Source: Chalciporus piperatus
Taxonomy: Eukaryota; Basidiomycota; Agaricomycetes; Boletales; Boletaceae
DNA: 64,000 nucleotides
Assembly (NCBI GenBank): GCA_038093975.1
Contig: JBBPTG010000101.1
Location: 1 to 64,000 of the forward strand
Direction of reading: 5' to 3'
The position numbers were made by a program, and so were the translations under genes. This document shows positions 22,521 through 34,271 of the stretch, piece after piece. Every line of letters begins with the position of its first letter. Position 1 is the first letter of the stretch. Below the pieces are notes generated by a model. That model made no database searches. It was given only the letters and a program-made list of their open reading frames with translations, and was not told the origin of the DNA.

Positions 22521-23304
22521 CTAACCATCGAGCAAGAAATCCCAGTTGATGCTGTGAGGGACCGTGACGTCCTCGGTCTTCTTCGACCCACCGAACATGC
22601 GCTTCCACGTTCCCTTGTGGGTCTTCTCGGCAGCGTTGGTGTGAGCATCCCACATCCGGAATGTCACGGTGCCCTTGGTCTGAACGAGCACCTCATCACC
22701 GTCCCACTGGTCGTAGGTATCTTCATTCAGGCGAACGTTCGCCATCATGCGGTCTACGAAACCAGCGGAGAACGATGCTTGGCCAGAGTAGCGGATGTGA
22801 CCTCTAAAGTCAGAGGGGAGCCACACGGTAACGTTGGACATCTCAGCTCGGATCTCCAGATGGAATTTGCAACGAGGCACCGGGCGACACTGTAACGCCA
22901 CAGTTAGAAACCCGATCCGACGGACAGAGGTTAGTTAGGAAGGACTTACAACTTGCACTTTCACGGGGGCGATGTCAGCACCGACGAACATGTTCAAACG
23001 GTGGTCAACTGGTTGATGTCTCGCGCGATAGTGCGGAATAGCAAGAGACATATCTATTGCTTCCTGGGTTTCCAAGATGAAATCCCAATCGCTAGACGCA
23101 TTATAATGAATCTTTTGCGTGCCGCGTGGTTCAGCGTGCTAGAAGACGAAGATCAACGAGGATCGACGGGTTGACTGAGGGAGTCGCCTACCAGTACACT
23201 AAGCTTCTCGAACGAGGATGAGCTCTGCGAACGAGGTCAGAGTTCAAATTCGGAAGATATGTTGATCCATGACTGACCTCCACTGACGAGGAATAGCCCA
23301 TCAT
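22521..23304 (-). CDS. DUF7330-like basidiomycete protein, copy 1
   Basis: Four exons are predicted: complement(22521..22889, 22950..23138, 23192..23224, 23278..23304), 205 aa. The N-terminus is Ser-rich. The C-terminal half reads VTVWLPSDFRGHIRYSGQ, then FSAGFVDRMMANVRLNED and GDEVLVQTKGTVTFRMWD. This beta-strand-rich pattern (LP-x-x-FRG ... GDE-x-x-x-x-T-G) resembles the Agaricomycete DUF7330 family as I recall it. The function is unknown. All four exons join in phase 0. A related gene lies ~450 bp upstream on the same strand. Confidence 0.6.
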
Positions 23305-23756
23305 GGCTTCCTCAAGAAAGAAAAAAAGACCACGAAGGGGCCGTTCGAATGCGTGGTGACACAGGGCAGGAAGCCCGGGTATATGTACTCGTACACACGA
23401 TCCATTGGGAAGGTCAAGAAGCCTTGCTTTGTACCGAATTAGGCAGGTGTTGTATTCTGCATGAGTCCGACAAACAAAAGAGTGCTGGAGCGCTTGAGCC
23501 CGTTTTAGAACAGCTCGGCAGACAGGAAGCACTGCTCGCTTCAACGCGAGTTTCATTCCGGATGACGGAGGACTGCCTACAACACCCAAACATCTCAGTT
23601 GTTACTTTAAGTTAGTGGGGCCCGCAGGTGAGAAGTTACACTGTTAGATCATCATGACATGCTACAATAAATTGAATAGTTACAATGCGCGATATAAATG
23701 GAATGAATGACAGGGGGACCAGCACCATGCCAGAAACAAGATCACCGATGGCCGAC

Positions 23757-24422
23757 CTACGCACGCCGCGTGGTTCTGAAGATCCGGCGCACATGGCGAC
23801 CAACGCGAGATCCCACCTCTTCGCTTCCTTCACTTGCCGACAACGGCATAAGGCGTAGCTCTACCTTTCCCTCCGTGTGGATATAAACTTCGTCATCATT
23901 CTCCAAAGCACAAGAGTCGAGCCTGATATATCCCCTTCGCATCCTGGTGCGAAATGCGCGGCAGCAACGGATTTGGCTCCTTTGGCAATGGTCGTCGCGG
24001 TTCTTGATGCTGACGACACCTCGGAAAAGGGGCGGCAATGTCACTTTCACATTGGCTCCACGTGCAAAAAGGTAAAGACGGAAGAAGTGGTTCTCAGCTC
24101 CTGGAAGTCGATACTGAAAGGGGAAGGTTTCCATTATCAGCGATTTCATTGTTTGGGGAGGAATGGAGGAAGATGCATAAGGAAACCAACGAACCACAGT
24201 GGCACTGATCGAACCAGATAGGCTGGAGAAATAGGCTACCGACTTGGCGAATGGCGGCGCGTCACATGGTATAGGGGGAAGGAGGACCAACTTTGCGTTG
24301 ATGCGTTGGCGCAAGGAGCCCGTTTGGAAAACAAACTGATCGCCGAACACAGCATCTTGTTTTCGAGGGAGGAATTGTTCGGTGATGGTAGCGACCTTAT
24401 TGTCCTGAAACTCCTCCGTCAA
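23757..24422 (-). CDS. DUF7330-like basidiomycete protein, copy 2
   Basis: An open frame of ~222 codons carries ANVKVTLPPLFRGVVSIKN and later RGYIRLDSCALENDDEVYIH and TEGKVELRLMPLSASE. These align with the LPSDFRG and GDEVLVQTKGTVTF blocks of copy 1, so the two are paralogs. An intron probably lies between the blocks (the NRDDHCQRSQIRCC stretch is out of character), and the true first exon may lie further upstream near 24440-24490, where a GTAAGT donor follows. It ends in a basic tail. Function is unknown. Confidence 0.5.
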   Translation of the reverse strand: MTEEFQDNKVATITEQFLPRKQDAVFGDQFVFQTGSLRQRINAKLVLLPPIPCDAPPFAKSVAYFSSLSGSISATVVRWFPYASSSIPPQTMKSLIMETFPFQYRLPGAENHFFRLYLFARGANVKVTLPPLFRGVVSIKNRDDHCQRSQIRCCRAFRTRMRRGYIRLDSCALENDDEVYIHTEGKVELRLMPLSASEGSEEVGSRVGRHVRRIFRTTRRA

Positions 24423-25177
24423 TCAGTTGAGCGTGGAATGATGCAGCACAACTTACCTCTGACGTGGCATCTGTTCCGATAGATAGTGAACTGAGATTGC
24501 TAAGGAGCTTAAACAGAAACGGGTTCAATAAAACTCGAAACACGTTTGACCGGTGGGTGCTCACTGAAAGGCTTTGCGAGAACCTGCTCATTTTAAGTTT
24601 TAAGACGGCTTGGAGTTTGGTGGCGTCTCTCTGGGCAAACGGGGCGTTAAATATCTCTTTCGCCACTCGTCAAAGCGTTATTCTGACATGCTAAAGAGAC
24701 AAAGGAATAGAGCATGAGTGGCGAGCTGTGGGGAGGTGGACTGCTTGAATCCTGTAGTGGTAGTAGAATTTACGTGGAGATCGGAAGACATCGCCGGCGC
24801 GCGTTAATTCCCGAGTATGTTCAGACAAAGCAAGGTCACAAAGCAAGGTCAGACTCAAAGCACGCGCAAGTGCCAAGATGTGAGTGCTGAACTTGAAAGC
24901 GTTGGCCCGTGGCAGAACCTTAGAACCTCGTGTCGACGCTAATCACCGAGTTATTTTTGCGACGGAAAATGCTGTGGACCAATGAGATAATCAATCGAGT
25001 GCCGGGAGAAATCTGTGTATATAATCAGAGTGATTGAGACGGTAAAAACCTTCCCGACCGCATCATTCGGCTCACATGGATGATGGTACCCAGCTTTTGC
25101 CGCCACTCCACAAAGACTGGTATCATTATGACATAGATGGGATCTGTTAGCGAGGAGGGCTCAACGTACACCGGTAC
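24423..25177. other. 755-bp stretch without a recognised gene
   Basis: This contains the probable 5' end of DUF7330-like copy 2 and the 3' flank of RAD18. Short open frames exist on both strands, but none shows a family motif. Confidence 0.4.
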
Positions 25178-26774
25178 CTAGAGAGGTTCCTCCCGACTAT
25201 CTTCGACTACCTCTGTTCCGTCGGTGATGTTGTGTTTCGGAGGCACGCCCGGGCAAAGATCAATTGATTTTAGAGGCTTCGATTTATCATTTCGCCGCGC
25301 CTCCTCAACGAGCTTGTTGAAGTGGTCTTTATGCGCGACCTGAACGGCTTGGCAATGAGCTGGGGTTTACAACACATTGACGAAACTCACTTCATGGGCA
25401 GGTCCATCCTCAACTACATACCTAGGGCCTTTCTGATTCTCTTCCCATTTTTTCAGTTCTGCGCGCAACTCTGGAGAGGTCTTGCGACCCGTTGCTTTGT
25501 CAAGGTTTGCATTATACATCATGACCCATCTGAGCAGAGCATTAGATCAACACAGGAGTAACATTCGACGAAGAAAACTTGCCTCCTGTGTCTAGTAATC
25601 CATGTGTTACGGTCACCCGTAACTGGTAGTTTTTGAGATAACAAAAGGTCTTTCAGTGCTTTATCTTTGAGAACATCATATGACACCCTCGGTAATCGTT
25701 CCTGCGCGTCGTCTGAATCGCTTCACCATCGGGTCAGGACTGGTTTTGGTTCGGAAATTAAGGACAGGTGATCACCTGTTATCCTTGTTCTTCCCTTTCT
25801 TCGGGTTGTTGTCTAAAAGTTTTGACCATTCGTCTTTTGCCTTTGAATTCAAAGAGTTCTTGGGTCTCGAAGCGGGCTTGCGACGCGATGTTGTGCTAAC
25901 CGGAGGCGCACTTGTACTTCCTCTACATTCCGGTCCGTCTATGTGACCATCGACCAATCGATGCTCCATACAACTACCACATATCGGGCAATTGACCATC
26001 ACATTGGCTGGGTAACGTCCGGTTAATGAACACCCCAAGCTACAAACGTGGTTAACCTCACGTTGTTCCAGTTCTTCCTCTCTCGGGTCAGACGAGGGCT
26101 CCATATTTTCTCGTCGCCGAGAAGCCTTTCTGGCACTCTTCTCTTGAAGCGGAGACGACTCCGCAATGTCACTCGATTCAGTTGTGTTCGAGGGTCCAGT
26201 TACGCATACGATATCCGAGTCCTCAGAAACTTGGCGACGTTTCCGCTTCCTCCCATTTTGTACAGGCGTCTGAAACCGACGAGGAGTCTGGTCTTTACTC
26301 GAATTGAGTGCAGCACTTGTTCTCTGTTGATCCCCGAGAGAGAGCCGTAGAACGTTTGCTCTAAGGGGCTTCAGTGAAAAGGGTCCATTTTTAACGGAAC
26401 TTGCAATTTTGCGTACCGTGCCGCTTTCCACGAAGACACTGCCCCCTCGAGAGTCGGGTTTACTCTGAAATGCGCCTCCATAGCGGTCTTCCGGCAACTT
26501 GGACACTCTGATTCCCTTAGAATGTGTTCTCGTATGCACTAGTGGTAGAGGGGTTCCTCAGCTTTAGTTCACCATGCGCAACTTGATTATCGTTTCAGCG
26601 CACCATAGAGCAGAAACAGTGTCCACACGCAAGGGATATGGGTGCATCGAATAATTCACCGCAAATGGTACACCGAAGGCTGGAGTCTACTTGACGGAGG
26701 TCAGTGGTCGGGAAGTCAGTTGGATCTGGCACGTCTGCGTTGAGGAGTGCTTGAACACTGTTCGGAGGAGGCAT
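25178..26774 (-). CDS. RAD18: Postreplication repair E3 ubiquitin ligase RAD18
   Basis: Six exons are predicted: complement(25178..25339, 25391..25529, 25583..25720, 25776..26323, 26401..26538, 26604..26774), 431 aa. The RING is split over exons 1 and 2 (CTICGELFDAPISLACGHCFC / CIREHILRESECPSC, about residues 35-77). A UBZ4-type finger NCPICGSCMEHRLVDGHIDG is followed by Cys near residues 214-237, then a SAP motif (RVSYDVLKDKALKDLLLSQ) from about residue 298, and a Rad6-binding region. RAD18 with RAD6 monoubiquitylates PCNA at stalled forks. The fourth intron uses a GC donor (AG|GCAAGT). The reading frame changes at the RING intron, so a naive frame misses exon 2. Confidence 0.9.
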
Positions 26775-27038
26775 ATCACTTGGTTGATATCCAAGAAATA
26801 ACTTGGGTGAAGATAGAGCGACGGAATGACCCCAGAACGACCACTAATCTGAATAGTAGTAATCAAACGCGGTCCGAGGCACGTTACAGTCGCGTCCTGT
26901 GACACATGTGACCTGACGCGCTTCCGGATATCACGCGCCTCGCTTGAAAGGTTGAATTGATACAGTGATTGGTACAGAATAATACAATGCAAATCCAAAG
27001 TACAAAAGACAAACAAAAGGTGCTCAAACGCTCATCCA

Positions 27039-28507
27039 TCATACATTTCCCTCAAAGTCGTACTGCTCGCCCATGTCCTCTTTCCGAGCAGCAACACCAC
27101 GGAGCAAGGGATCTAGAGATGCCAACTCATCCTTGATCCCGTTCCGCGCAACCGCGTCAAGCTCTTTCAACAACGTGGAAGTTATTTTCTGCGGAGGAAT
27201 CACTATAGCTACCAGTTCGGTGACTACCACAGCACCCACCTTGAATTTTGTATCCACCTTGAGCAGGGTATCACCTAGCGCCGCATTCCAGCTTGGCGGC
27301 GGACTTCCCATACCGCCTCCATAAGTGTGATTAGGAGCTTGGGCATTCGCAATTCCCCATAAACTGCCTTCATTTTCGTCCATGGGTTTTGGCGTCGTAT
27401 CTTGACCCGAAAATAGGTACGACACACCCGGATGTGGAGCGAGAAGTCCAAGAGGTCCCATCATATGCTGACCAGAATGCGAAAATGGAGAAGGGCCGAG
27501 AATGCGGGAAATCTTGTTGTACACTTCAGAAAGCACATCTAGAAGAGACAGCAGTGTTTGATGATAGTCAAGGGGAAAGGGCTGTTCGAGATCGATTGGA
27601 TGGAGACATGAAACACGGGTAAGATAACGTACTATATGGGGTGAAACAAGGTAGGACGTTTCCGACCCGTCTGTGTATGATGCGGTATATTCGGCAAAGC
27701 CGCCTGCAGCCTGTCGTTTTGCTAATTTGGAGCGGAATAATCTCTACCGTGGTAGGTTAGCCCCGAGGATGAGGCAATGCATTAGATGTCCCTTACATAT
27801 TTTGGCTTGTCGGGTTCTTCTTTGGCTTGATCGTACTCGTTCATGGTATTGAGTAAACCGCGGAGGTAATCATTCGCTTGGGGTATATCAAGTAGGTTGG
27901 AAAGAGACATTGCAAGGATGGCAAAACGATGAGACCTGGCGACGGCATTCAGAACATCTAGTGAACAAGCAACGGTGGTACACACCGTTTCTTCATAGCG
28001 ACGTTATTGAAAACCCTGTCGAGTTCATTGCGAGACATCATGATTGTATGAAACCAGTGACTCCGGCTGTGCCCGGTATTCCATGAACCCAAGTGACGTG
28101 TTGAATGAAGCCCGACGGACGCACCCTTCGTGTACATTGCGCATGTAGGTCAAGGTGACAATCCGTTTCTGAACGAGGTCTCGGAGATATTCGACGGAAG
28201 TGCCTTGTGCGATGACCGAGGTACCGTTATTGACCAACGTAGCAGTCGACGACAACGTGTCAGACTGGACAGACTGGCCATCCCACTCTCTGGGAGCAGT
28301 AGTCGCAGGTGGTGTCTGCGCTGCTGCAGCATAAGCTGCTCCAGTCGCAGCGGACATGGACATGCTGCCTGCGGGACCTGCGACACCAGCTGGTGGTTTG
28401 AAGGATGAGAGCAAGTTCTGGGCAGAACTCTTCCTGCGCATTGCTGGACGCGATGCTTCAGACATTGGTGGACTTGAGGGTGAAACGGCAGGAAAAACAG
28501 CGACCAT
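27039..28507 (-). CDS. Unrecognised fungal protein, Ser/Ala-rich N-terminus
   Basis: It starts at 28507 (MVAVFPAVSP), or the ATG at 28465, and stops at 27039, with several introns. The N-terminus carries MRRKSSAQNLLSSFKPP and a low-complexity Ala/Ser/Thr stretch. Helical blocks follow: VEYLRDLVQKRIVTLTYMRN, HTIMMSRNELDRVFNN, and RSHRFAILAMSLSNLLDIPQ with LRGLLNTMNEYDQAKEE. The C-terminal exon has a Gly/Pro-rich linker and the helix TSTLLKELDAVARNGIKDEL. I do not recognise the family. The block density suggests a conserved helical protein. It is head to head with NTF2. Confidence 0.65.
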
Positions 28508-28717
28508 GGCGAATGACCAGACCTTGTTACGCAGCCGCTGTGGGTGAGAAAATCCGCGTCGAGTAGATCAACTTCAAGCCGTCGAGGATGAGGCGAGATC
28601 ATCATACCCGAAAAGGGTGGCTCGGTCACAACCCCCGCCACTGAGTCCAATCTCTTCAAGTTCCAGCTTCCATCTCTTTCCATACAGCCTTGATTTCGGA
28701 TCCCCTCATAGCTAACG
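28508..28717. promoter_or_regulatory. Divergent promoter region, unknown gene / NTF2
   Basis: 210 bp lie between start codons on opposite strands, so the promoters of both genes are compressed here. Confidence 0.45.
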
Positions 28718-29292
28718 ATGTCAGCAGACCCAGCAACTGTCGCTAAGGCCTTCACCGACTTCTACTACAATACATTCGATAATAACCGGGATCAACTCTA
28801 CCAGCTCTACGTACGTCCCCGTCGAACCCACGATCTGCCATGATCTAACTCCCCTTCAGCGCACCAACTCCATGTTCTCGTTCCAGGACCAGGACTTTCT
28901 TGGAGTAGATAAAATCAAGGATAAACTCACCGTAATCATCCGCGTTTCTGACCTTTTGCGCGCACTGACCATCCCCCTAGAATTTGCCCTTTCAGAAGGT
29001 TCGCCATCAAATAACAAGTCGTATCGCCCAGCCATCCATAATTCAGGAAGTCATCATCGTCAGCGTGGCTGGATACTTGTCGGTATGTGAATGCGCCGCA
29101 TCATGGTTCCTCCACGTTTATATCAAATTAGGTCGACGATGACACGAATCCTTTGGGCTTTAGTCAGGTTTTCCAGCTGGTTCCCGAAGATGGTAGCTAC
29201 TATGTGTACGTGACTTCTTCTATCGATGTATCGCCCCACGAACGACGCTTCTTCACAGGCACAATGACATCTTTTCGCTCAACGTTGGTTGA
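28718..29292 (+). CDS. NTF2: Nuclear transport factor 2
   Basis: Five exons are predicted: 28718..28810, 28860..28931, 28981..29082, 29132..29205, 29259..29292, 124 aa, the length of yeast and human NTF2. It begins MSADPATVAKAFTDFYYNTF and contains LYRTNSMFSFQDQDFLGV, LPFQKVRHQITSRIAQPS, VAGYLSVDDDTNPLGFSQVF and the ending YYVHNDIFSLNVG, all typical of the cone-shaped NTF2 fold that binds Ran-GDP and FxFG nucleoporins. The small acidic patch DDDTNPL, used for Ran binding, is kept. Each join keeps phase. Confidence 0.94.
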
Positions 29293-29896
29293 GATCGCGG
29301 TAGTACTCGCCTTAATCACGTTAGAATAGAGAAGACAGAGACAACCATGAGTGATGGAGAGAGAATTGCGCGTGTATATCTTAGTCCCAATACAGCGATT
29401 GACTTCAACGACCGAGAACGCGATTGAGAGTCGAAGATAGCTACTTTATTGATGTGACTACACCGCGGAGCGACGTCGCGTTCAAATTCAAAGTGATTGC
29501 GTTGGAAATCTGGCGACTACGTCGAATGGGTCCGTTTTCCCAATGTCGTAGTGGAGGAGCAACATCATCCGACTCTTCGGTCTATCTTTGGTAGACTTCC
29601 CCTAGTCGAGTTGTTGATCTTCTTGTCAGTGATAGATGCTCTGATCAAAGACAGGCATCACATCCGAATCACATCAACCCCTGATCAAGAAATTATGGCA
29701 ACAAGCTTGAATGCATGACATACGGAGTATAAAAAAATGGAGACAATATTGTACATGTGTAAGGGTATAGACACGAAGAAGGGCGAATTCAGGATTAAAC
29801 CAAGTTCTGTAACATGGTGATGATAGACTATGCAGGATCCGACAAAATCCAAGATTGTTCGCAAGGTGCCCATCAGAATGAAGCACAGTAAATCAA
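29293..29896. other. 600-bp intergenic stretch
   Basis: This lies between the convergent ends of NTF2 and the F-box gene. No coding or RNA motif is seen; the right part is AT-rich, as expected for 3' UTRs. Confidence 0.4.
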
Positions 29897-31156
29897 TCAC
29901 CAGGACCACGACGTCCTCACACGACCAGTCGAGATCCTGAAATACCCCAAAGCGGACCAGTTTGAAGGATCGATCATATCCCTCACCTCCTGCGTCAATT
30001 CGGACCACCCGAGAATCAAACTCAGATTAAGTCTGTGGAGCCCTGCATCGGCTAACGTCTGAACTGAACGGAGGAAAATTTCGAGGTCAGCTTGATCCTG
30101 GCAATGCAAGGGGTATTGTATTTCGAGTGTTCGGAAGACGCCTCGGTATTTGTTTGCGAGGAGAGTGAAGAGCTGGATATATGAGCTTATAGGCTCCCCA
30201 CCACGCTCGCTTTGGAGAGCCATGACCATCTCCTGTAGTGCGGGGCTCGAGAGTACTTGAATAAAGTCAAAGGCACGCGAAGGTGAACCGTCGACCGTCA
30301 ATTTCCTGAGCGAAGGGAATACGGGTAATACGGGCCGGATACGCTGATCGGGCCAGCGTATGAAACGGAGATCAAGCTCGCGTATGATGGATGCGGATAG
30401 GGCATGGCTGTACTTGTGCAGGACGTTTGGGACGATGGGGCTGGGTTTGATCCGGACTTCTTGTAGATGTTGGAATGGAAGTGGGGTCAGGGCGTGGATA
30501 GGTTCCCTTGGACTACCTTCGAAATGAATTCTCTCGATGGAGGGAGCATCCTGGAATAATCTTTCCATGATGGAACTCCAGATCGCACCTTCGTCCTCTC
30601 TACCGACGACATTCGCCCAGCTGAGCGTGAGACAGCGGAGGGAAGAGGGAAACATCCGAAGATGGGTGTTACGAATACTTTTTGCATGAAAAGCCAAGGT
30701 GATAAGATTTGGGAAGAGCTCAGCGCTCGGACGAATGTTGGTGAGTTGCTGGTAGATGGAGGAATATACACGATGAGGGCGCATGGTGACAGTCCTGGCA
30801 TATAGCCGTCTGGCTCGTCGAGCATATTTGTCGAAAGCGGCCCATTTTTCCAAAGGCAGGTTGGAGACGACGAGGGGATCATATTCAAAGAAAGAGTCCT
30901 CCTTTGAATCAATTTGGCATTAAACCGAAGGCCAACAGGATCGGTGGGGCGTACTTACATTGAGGACTAACTCGTTTGGCAATAGTGGGAGGAAGGGTTC
31001 CAACGAGTCATTGAGGGCCCATAGACGGTCGAGGGTTGGTTCAGCAAGATCTTTGCATGTGAAGGCGATGGAGCAGAGACTAGGTTTGTCATGGACGACA
31101 TGGTCGAGGATCATGTCCAAGACCTCGGAGATGCAAAGTACGCGGTTTGAATCCAT
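29897..31156 (-). CDS. F-box-like protein with leucine-rich-type C-terminus
   Basis: Two exons are predicted: complement(29897..30901, 30959..31156), 400 aa. The N-terminus CISEVLDMILDHVV, then FTCKDLAEPTLDRLW, is the agaricomycete F-box pattern. The rest has leucine-rich strands (SIRELDLRFIRWPDQR, LRKLTVDGSPSRAFDF, FRTLEIQYPL), as in F-box/LRR proteins. It would act as an SCF substrate receptor; the target is unknown. It is not closely related to the F-box copies of the LCP5 modules. It is head to head with VPS1. Confidence 0.75.
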
Positions 31157-31558
31157 ACTGTTCCTCGAGAAAAGGGTGAATGGGGGCGTTGGTGTGGGCC
31201 CGTGAGCACCTCATTTAAAGGGTGTTGGCGAGATTACATTGAGCTGAACCGAAAGTACTAGGCTCTTTTCCTTGACGTAAAGAGTAACGCGATGCACCCA
31301 GAGGGGTGCTGCGGTCAGGAAGAAGACGGACCAGACTGGATTAGCAACATTTGTGATATTCTAGGATTCATTCCAAGAATGCGCAGTAGTTCTTTGATGA
31401 GTGGATACTACTGAGTGCTGTTGGTCAATGAGTGAACACGGAGTCAACTCGTTGCATGTGGCTGTGTCTACGCAGCTTTACTGCGTGCAGCATCAAGCCT
31501 TTGCTTTGCCTCTGTTCTCCTTGTCTTTCTACCTTTCCATATCGCAACCTCGCACACA
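31157..31558. promoter_or_regulatory. Divergent intergenic region, F-box / VPS1
   Basis: About 400 bp separate divergent start codons. A CT-rich stretch (about 31500-31550) precedes the VPS1 ATG, as is common in basidiomycete core promoters. Confidence 0.45.
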
Positions 31559-34271
31559 ATGTCCACGGGTTTCGGTCAAGAAATCGTCGCTATCGTCAAC
31601 AAGCTTCAAGATGTCTTCAGCACAGTCGGATCCTCGGGATCACAAATAGACCTTCCTCAAATCTGTGTCCTTGGAAGTCAAAGTAGCGGGAAGAGTAGTG
31701 TGCTCGAGGTATACTGCGTCGCCTCTCGAGATGCACTCATCTCATTGATTTTTATCCTCTCAAGAACATCGTCGGACGAGATTTCTTGCCTCGTGGCACT
31801 GGTATCGTGACACGGCGACCACTTATCCTCCAACTCGTCCACAGACCTGCCACTCCTGCTCAACCTAACGGTCTATCATGTACGTCACAAACCTGATCCA
31901 AAACAGTTCTGGAACCTAAATAATCACTTCCATAGCACAACAAGCGGGTTCTGACCAACAAGCCAACGAAGCAGAATGGGGAGAGTTCTTGCACCTTCCC
32001 GGCGAGAAATTCTACGACTTCAACAAAATCCGTGCAGAGATCGTCCGTGACACAGAGGCAAAGACTGGGCGCAATGCTGGCATTTCGCCACAGCCCATCA
32101 ACTTGCGCATATTCTCGCCGAACGTGCTGACGCTCACCCTCGTCGACTTGCCCGGTCTGACAAAGGTTCCTGTCGGAGACCAGCCCAAGGACATTGAAAA
32201 GCAGATCAAGGATATGCTTTTGAAGTTCATCTCTCGGCCTGCCTGTATCATCCTTGCTGTCACTGCGGCCAACACTGACTTGGCAAACTCTGACGGTCTG
32301 AAGTTGGCTCGTGATGTTGATCCCGAGGGCCTACGGACGATAGGTGTTTTGACAAAGGTTGATCTGATGTACGCCATTCTGTTCCCCGTTCTACCTCGAT
32401 CTTACCGTGACCTGCAGGGACCAAGGGACAGACGTCGTCGATATTCTTGCTGGTCGCGTTATTCCACTTAGACTCGGCTATGTCCCAGTCGTGAACCGAG
32501 GGCAACGAGACATTGACACTTCCAAGTCCATCAATTCTGCTTTAGAAGCAGAGCGCAACTTCTTCGAGCTTCATCATTCATACAAGGGCAAAGCTCAATA
32601 TTGCGGAACTCCTTTCCTTGCCCGCAAGCTCAACATGGTTCGTCCCCACCCTATGTGTTGCGCATTGCTCGATCATAGTTGACATCTTGCTCAGATTCTC
32701 ATGCAACATATTCGGAACACCCTCCCGGACATCAAAGCACGGATCACACAGCAACTTCAGAAGTATAATGCCGAGCTTGTAAGCCTCGGTGGACCCATGG
32801 GCGCTGATTCGGGAGGGAACGTCGTTCTTTCTGTTATCACTGAATTCACAAACGAGTTCCGCACTGTGATTGATGGTAACACTCATGACCTGTCTCTGAA
32901 TGAACTTAGTGGAGGCGCGCGTATCAGTTTCGTGTTCCACGAACTGTTCAGTAGCGGAGTAAAGAGCATCGATCCCTTCGACCAAGTGAAGGACGGTGAT
33001 ATCAGAACACTGTTGTACAATTCTTCCGTGAGTGGTTCTCATCGATATTTGGTTACATGACATTCTCATCAACATGTAGGGTTCCACACCCGCGCTGTTC
33101 GTTGGCGCTCAAGCCTTCGAAGTCATCGTTAAGCAGCAGATCAAGCGTCTCGAGGAGCCTGGCCTGAAATGCTGTCAATTGGTGTACGACGAACTTATCC
33201 GAATTCTTGGGCAACTACTTCAGAAGATCGTACGTCCATGTTCTCGAATGGCAAAAAGGCTTACCATACATGTATCCGTGTACAGCAAGCATTCAGACGC
33301 TTCCCTGCTCTCCGAGAGCGCTTCAACGCAGTTGTTGTCAACTTCTTCAAGAATTCCATGAATCCTACGACGAAACTTGTAACTGATATGGTCTCGTACG
33401 TATAATCCCCTTGCCTCCGATGTTCAGCCGGGCTAACATTTAGGGGCCCCGAGTATGCAAGCATGCTACGTCAACACAACACATCCCGACTTCCTTGGCG
33501 GCCACAAGGCGGGTCCATTTAACGCTACTTTCCGCCCGTCGCAGTGCTGACTCTTCAACCATCTTGATCAGGCCATGGGCATAGTCCAGGAACGTCTTAA
33601 CGCCAACAAGCCGCCGCCGCCTGCGGCTGACCCGAAGGGCAAAGTTCCTCCTGCCCAATTGAACGGCGGCCGTGACCTCGATGTCGACCCCAAGAAGGAA
33701 GAGCCAAGCTTCTTTGGTTCCTTTTTCTCATCCGCGAAGAAGGGACAGCCGAAGAAGACAGGCCCAGTAATGGAATCGGTAAGTACATGGGAAATTACAG
33801 AGGGATTGCTTTGGCTAACGTGCTATTCTCGTAGCCACCTGCGATCATCAGGCCCCAGTCAGCGCTTAGCGAACGAGAGACCATGGAGACTGAGGTTATC
33901 AGTAAGTCGCCCAAACTTGTCTACGCCTAAACCGGGCTCACGCGACATCTCCCCCACAGAGATCCTCATTCACTCCTATTTCAACATCGTTAAGCGGGAG
34001 ATGATTGATATGGTTCCGAAATCGATCATGCTCACGCTCGTGAACCACACCAAGGAGAATCTGCAGCGCGAGTTGTTGCAAGAGCTGTACAAGCCTGATG
34101 TATTGGACGAATTAATGAAGGAAAGCGAGTTTGTGGTTAACCGGAGGAAGGAGGTCGTTAGTATGGTGGCCGCGCTGAACAAGGCGGAGGAGTAAGTCTT
34201 TTCATGTCTCTGCTTCGAGATTGGTGGGACTGATGAGATTTACTTTTCGCAGGATTGTCGCTGGTGTTTAG
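31559..34271 (+). CDS. VPS1: Dynamin-like GTPase VPS1
   Basis: Twelve exons are predicted: 31559..31708, 31765..31879, 31936..32368, 32418..32637, 32695..33027, 33080..33229, 33286..33395, 33454..33508, 33572..33778, 33835..33901, 33960..34191, 34253..34271, 696 aa (yeast Vps1 704). The P-loop GSQSSGKSS is at residues 39-47. DLPG and the TKVD motif are present. The stalk has [16 protein letters not shown] and [17 protein letters not shown]; the C-terminal GED starts [20 protein letters not shown]. The [11 protein letters not shown] block and a Pro-rich insert without a PH domain favour Vps1 over Dnm1. It acts in Golgi-to-vacuole traffic and peroxisome fission. The eighth intron has a GC donor (AAG|GCGGGT). 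Confidence 0.92.

Noticed and set aside
31559..34271. DNM1 (mitochondrial fission dynamin) as the identity of the dynamin gene
   Set aside because: The [16 protein letters not shown] and [17 protein letters not shown] blocks and the short Pro-rich insert fit Vps1 better than Dnm1.
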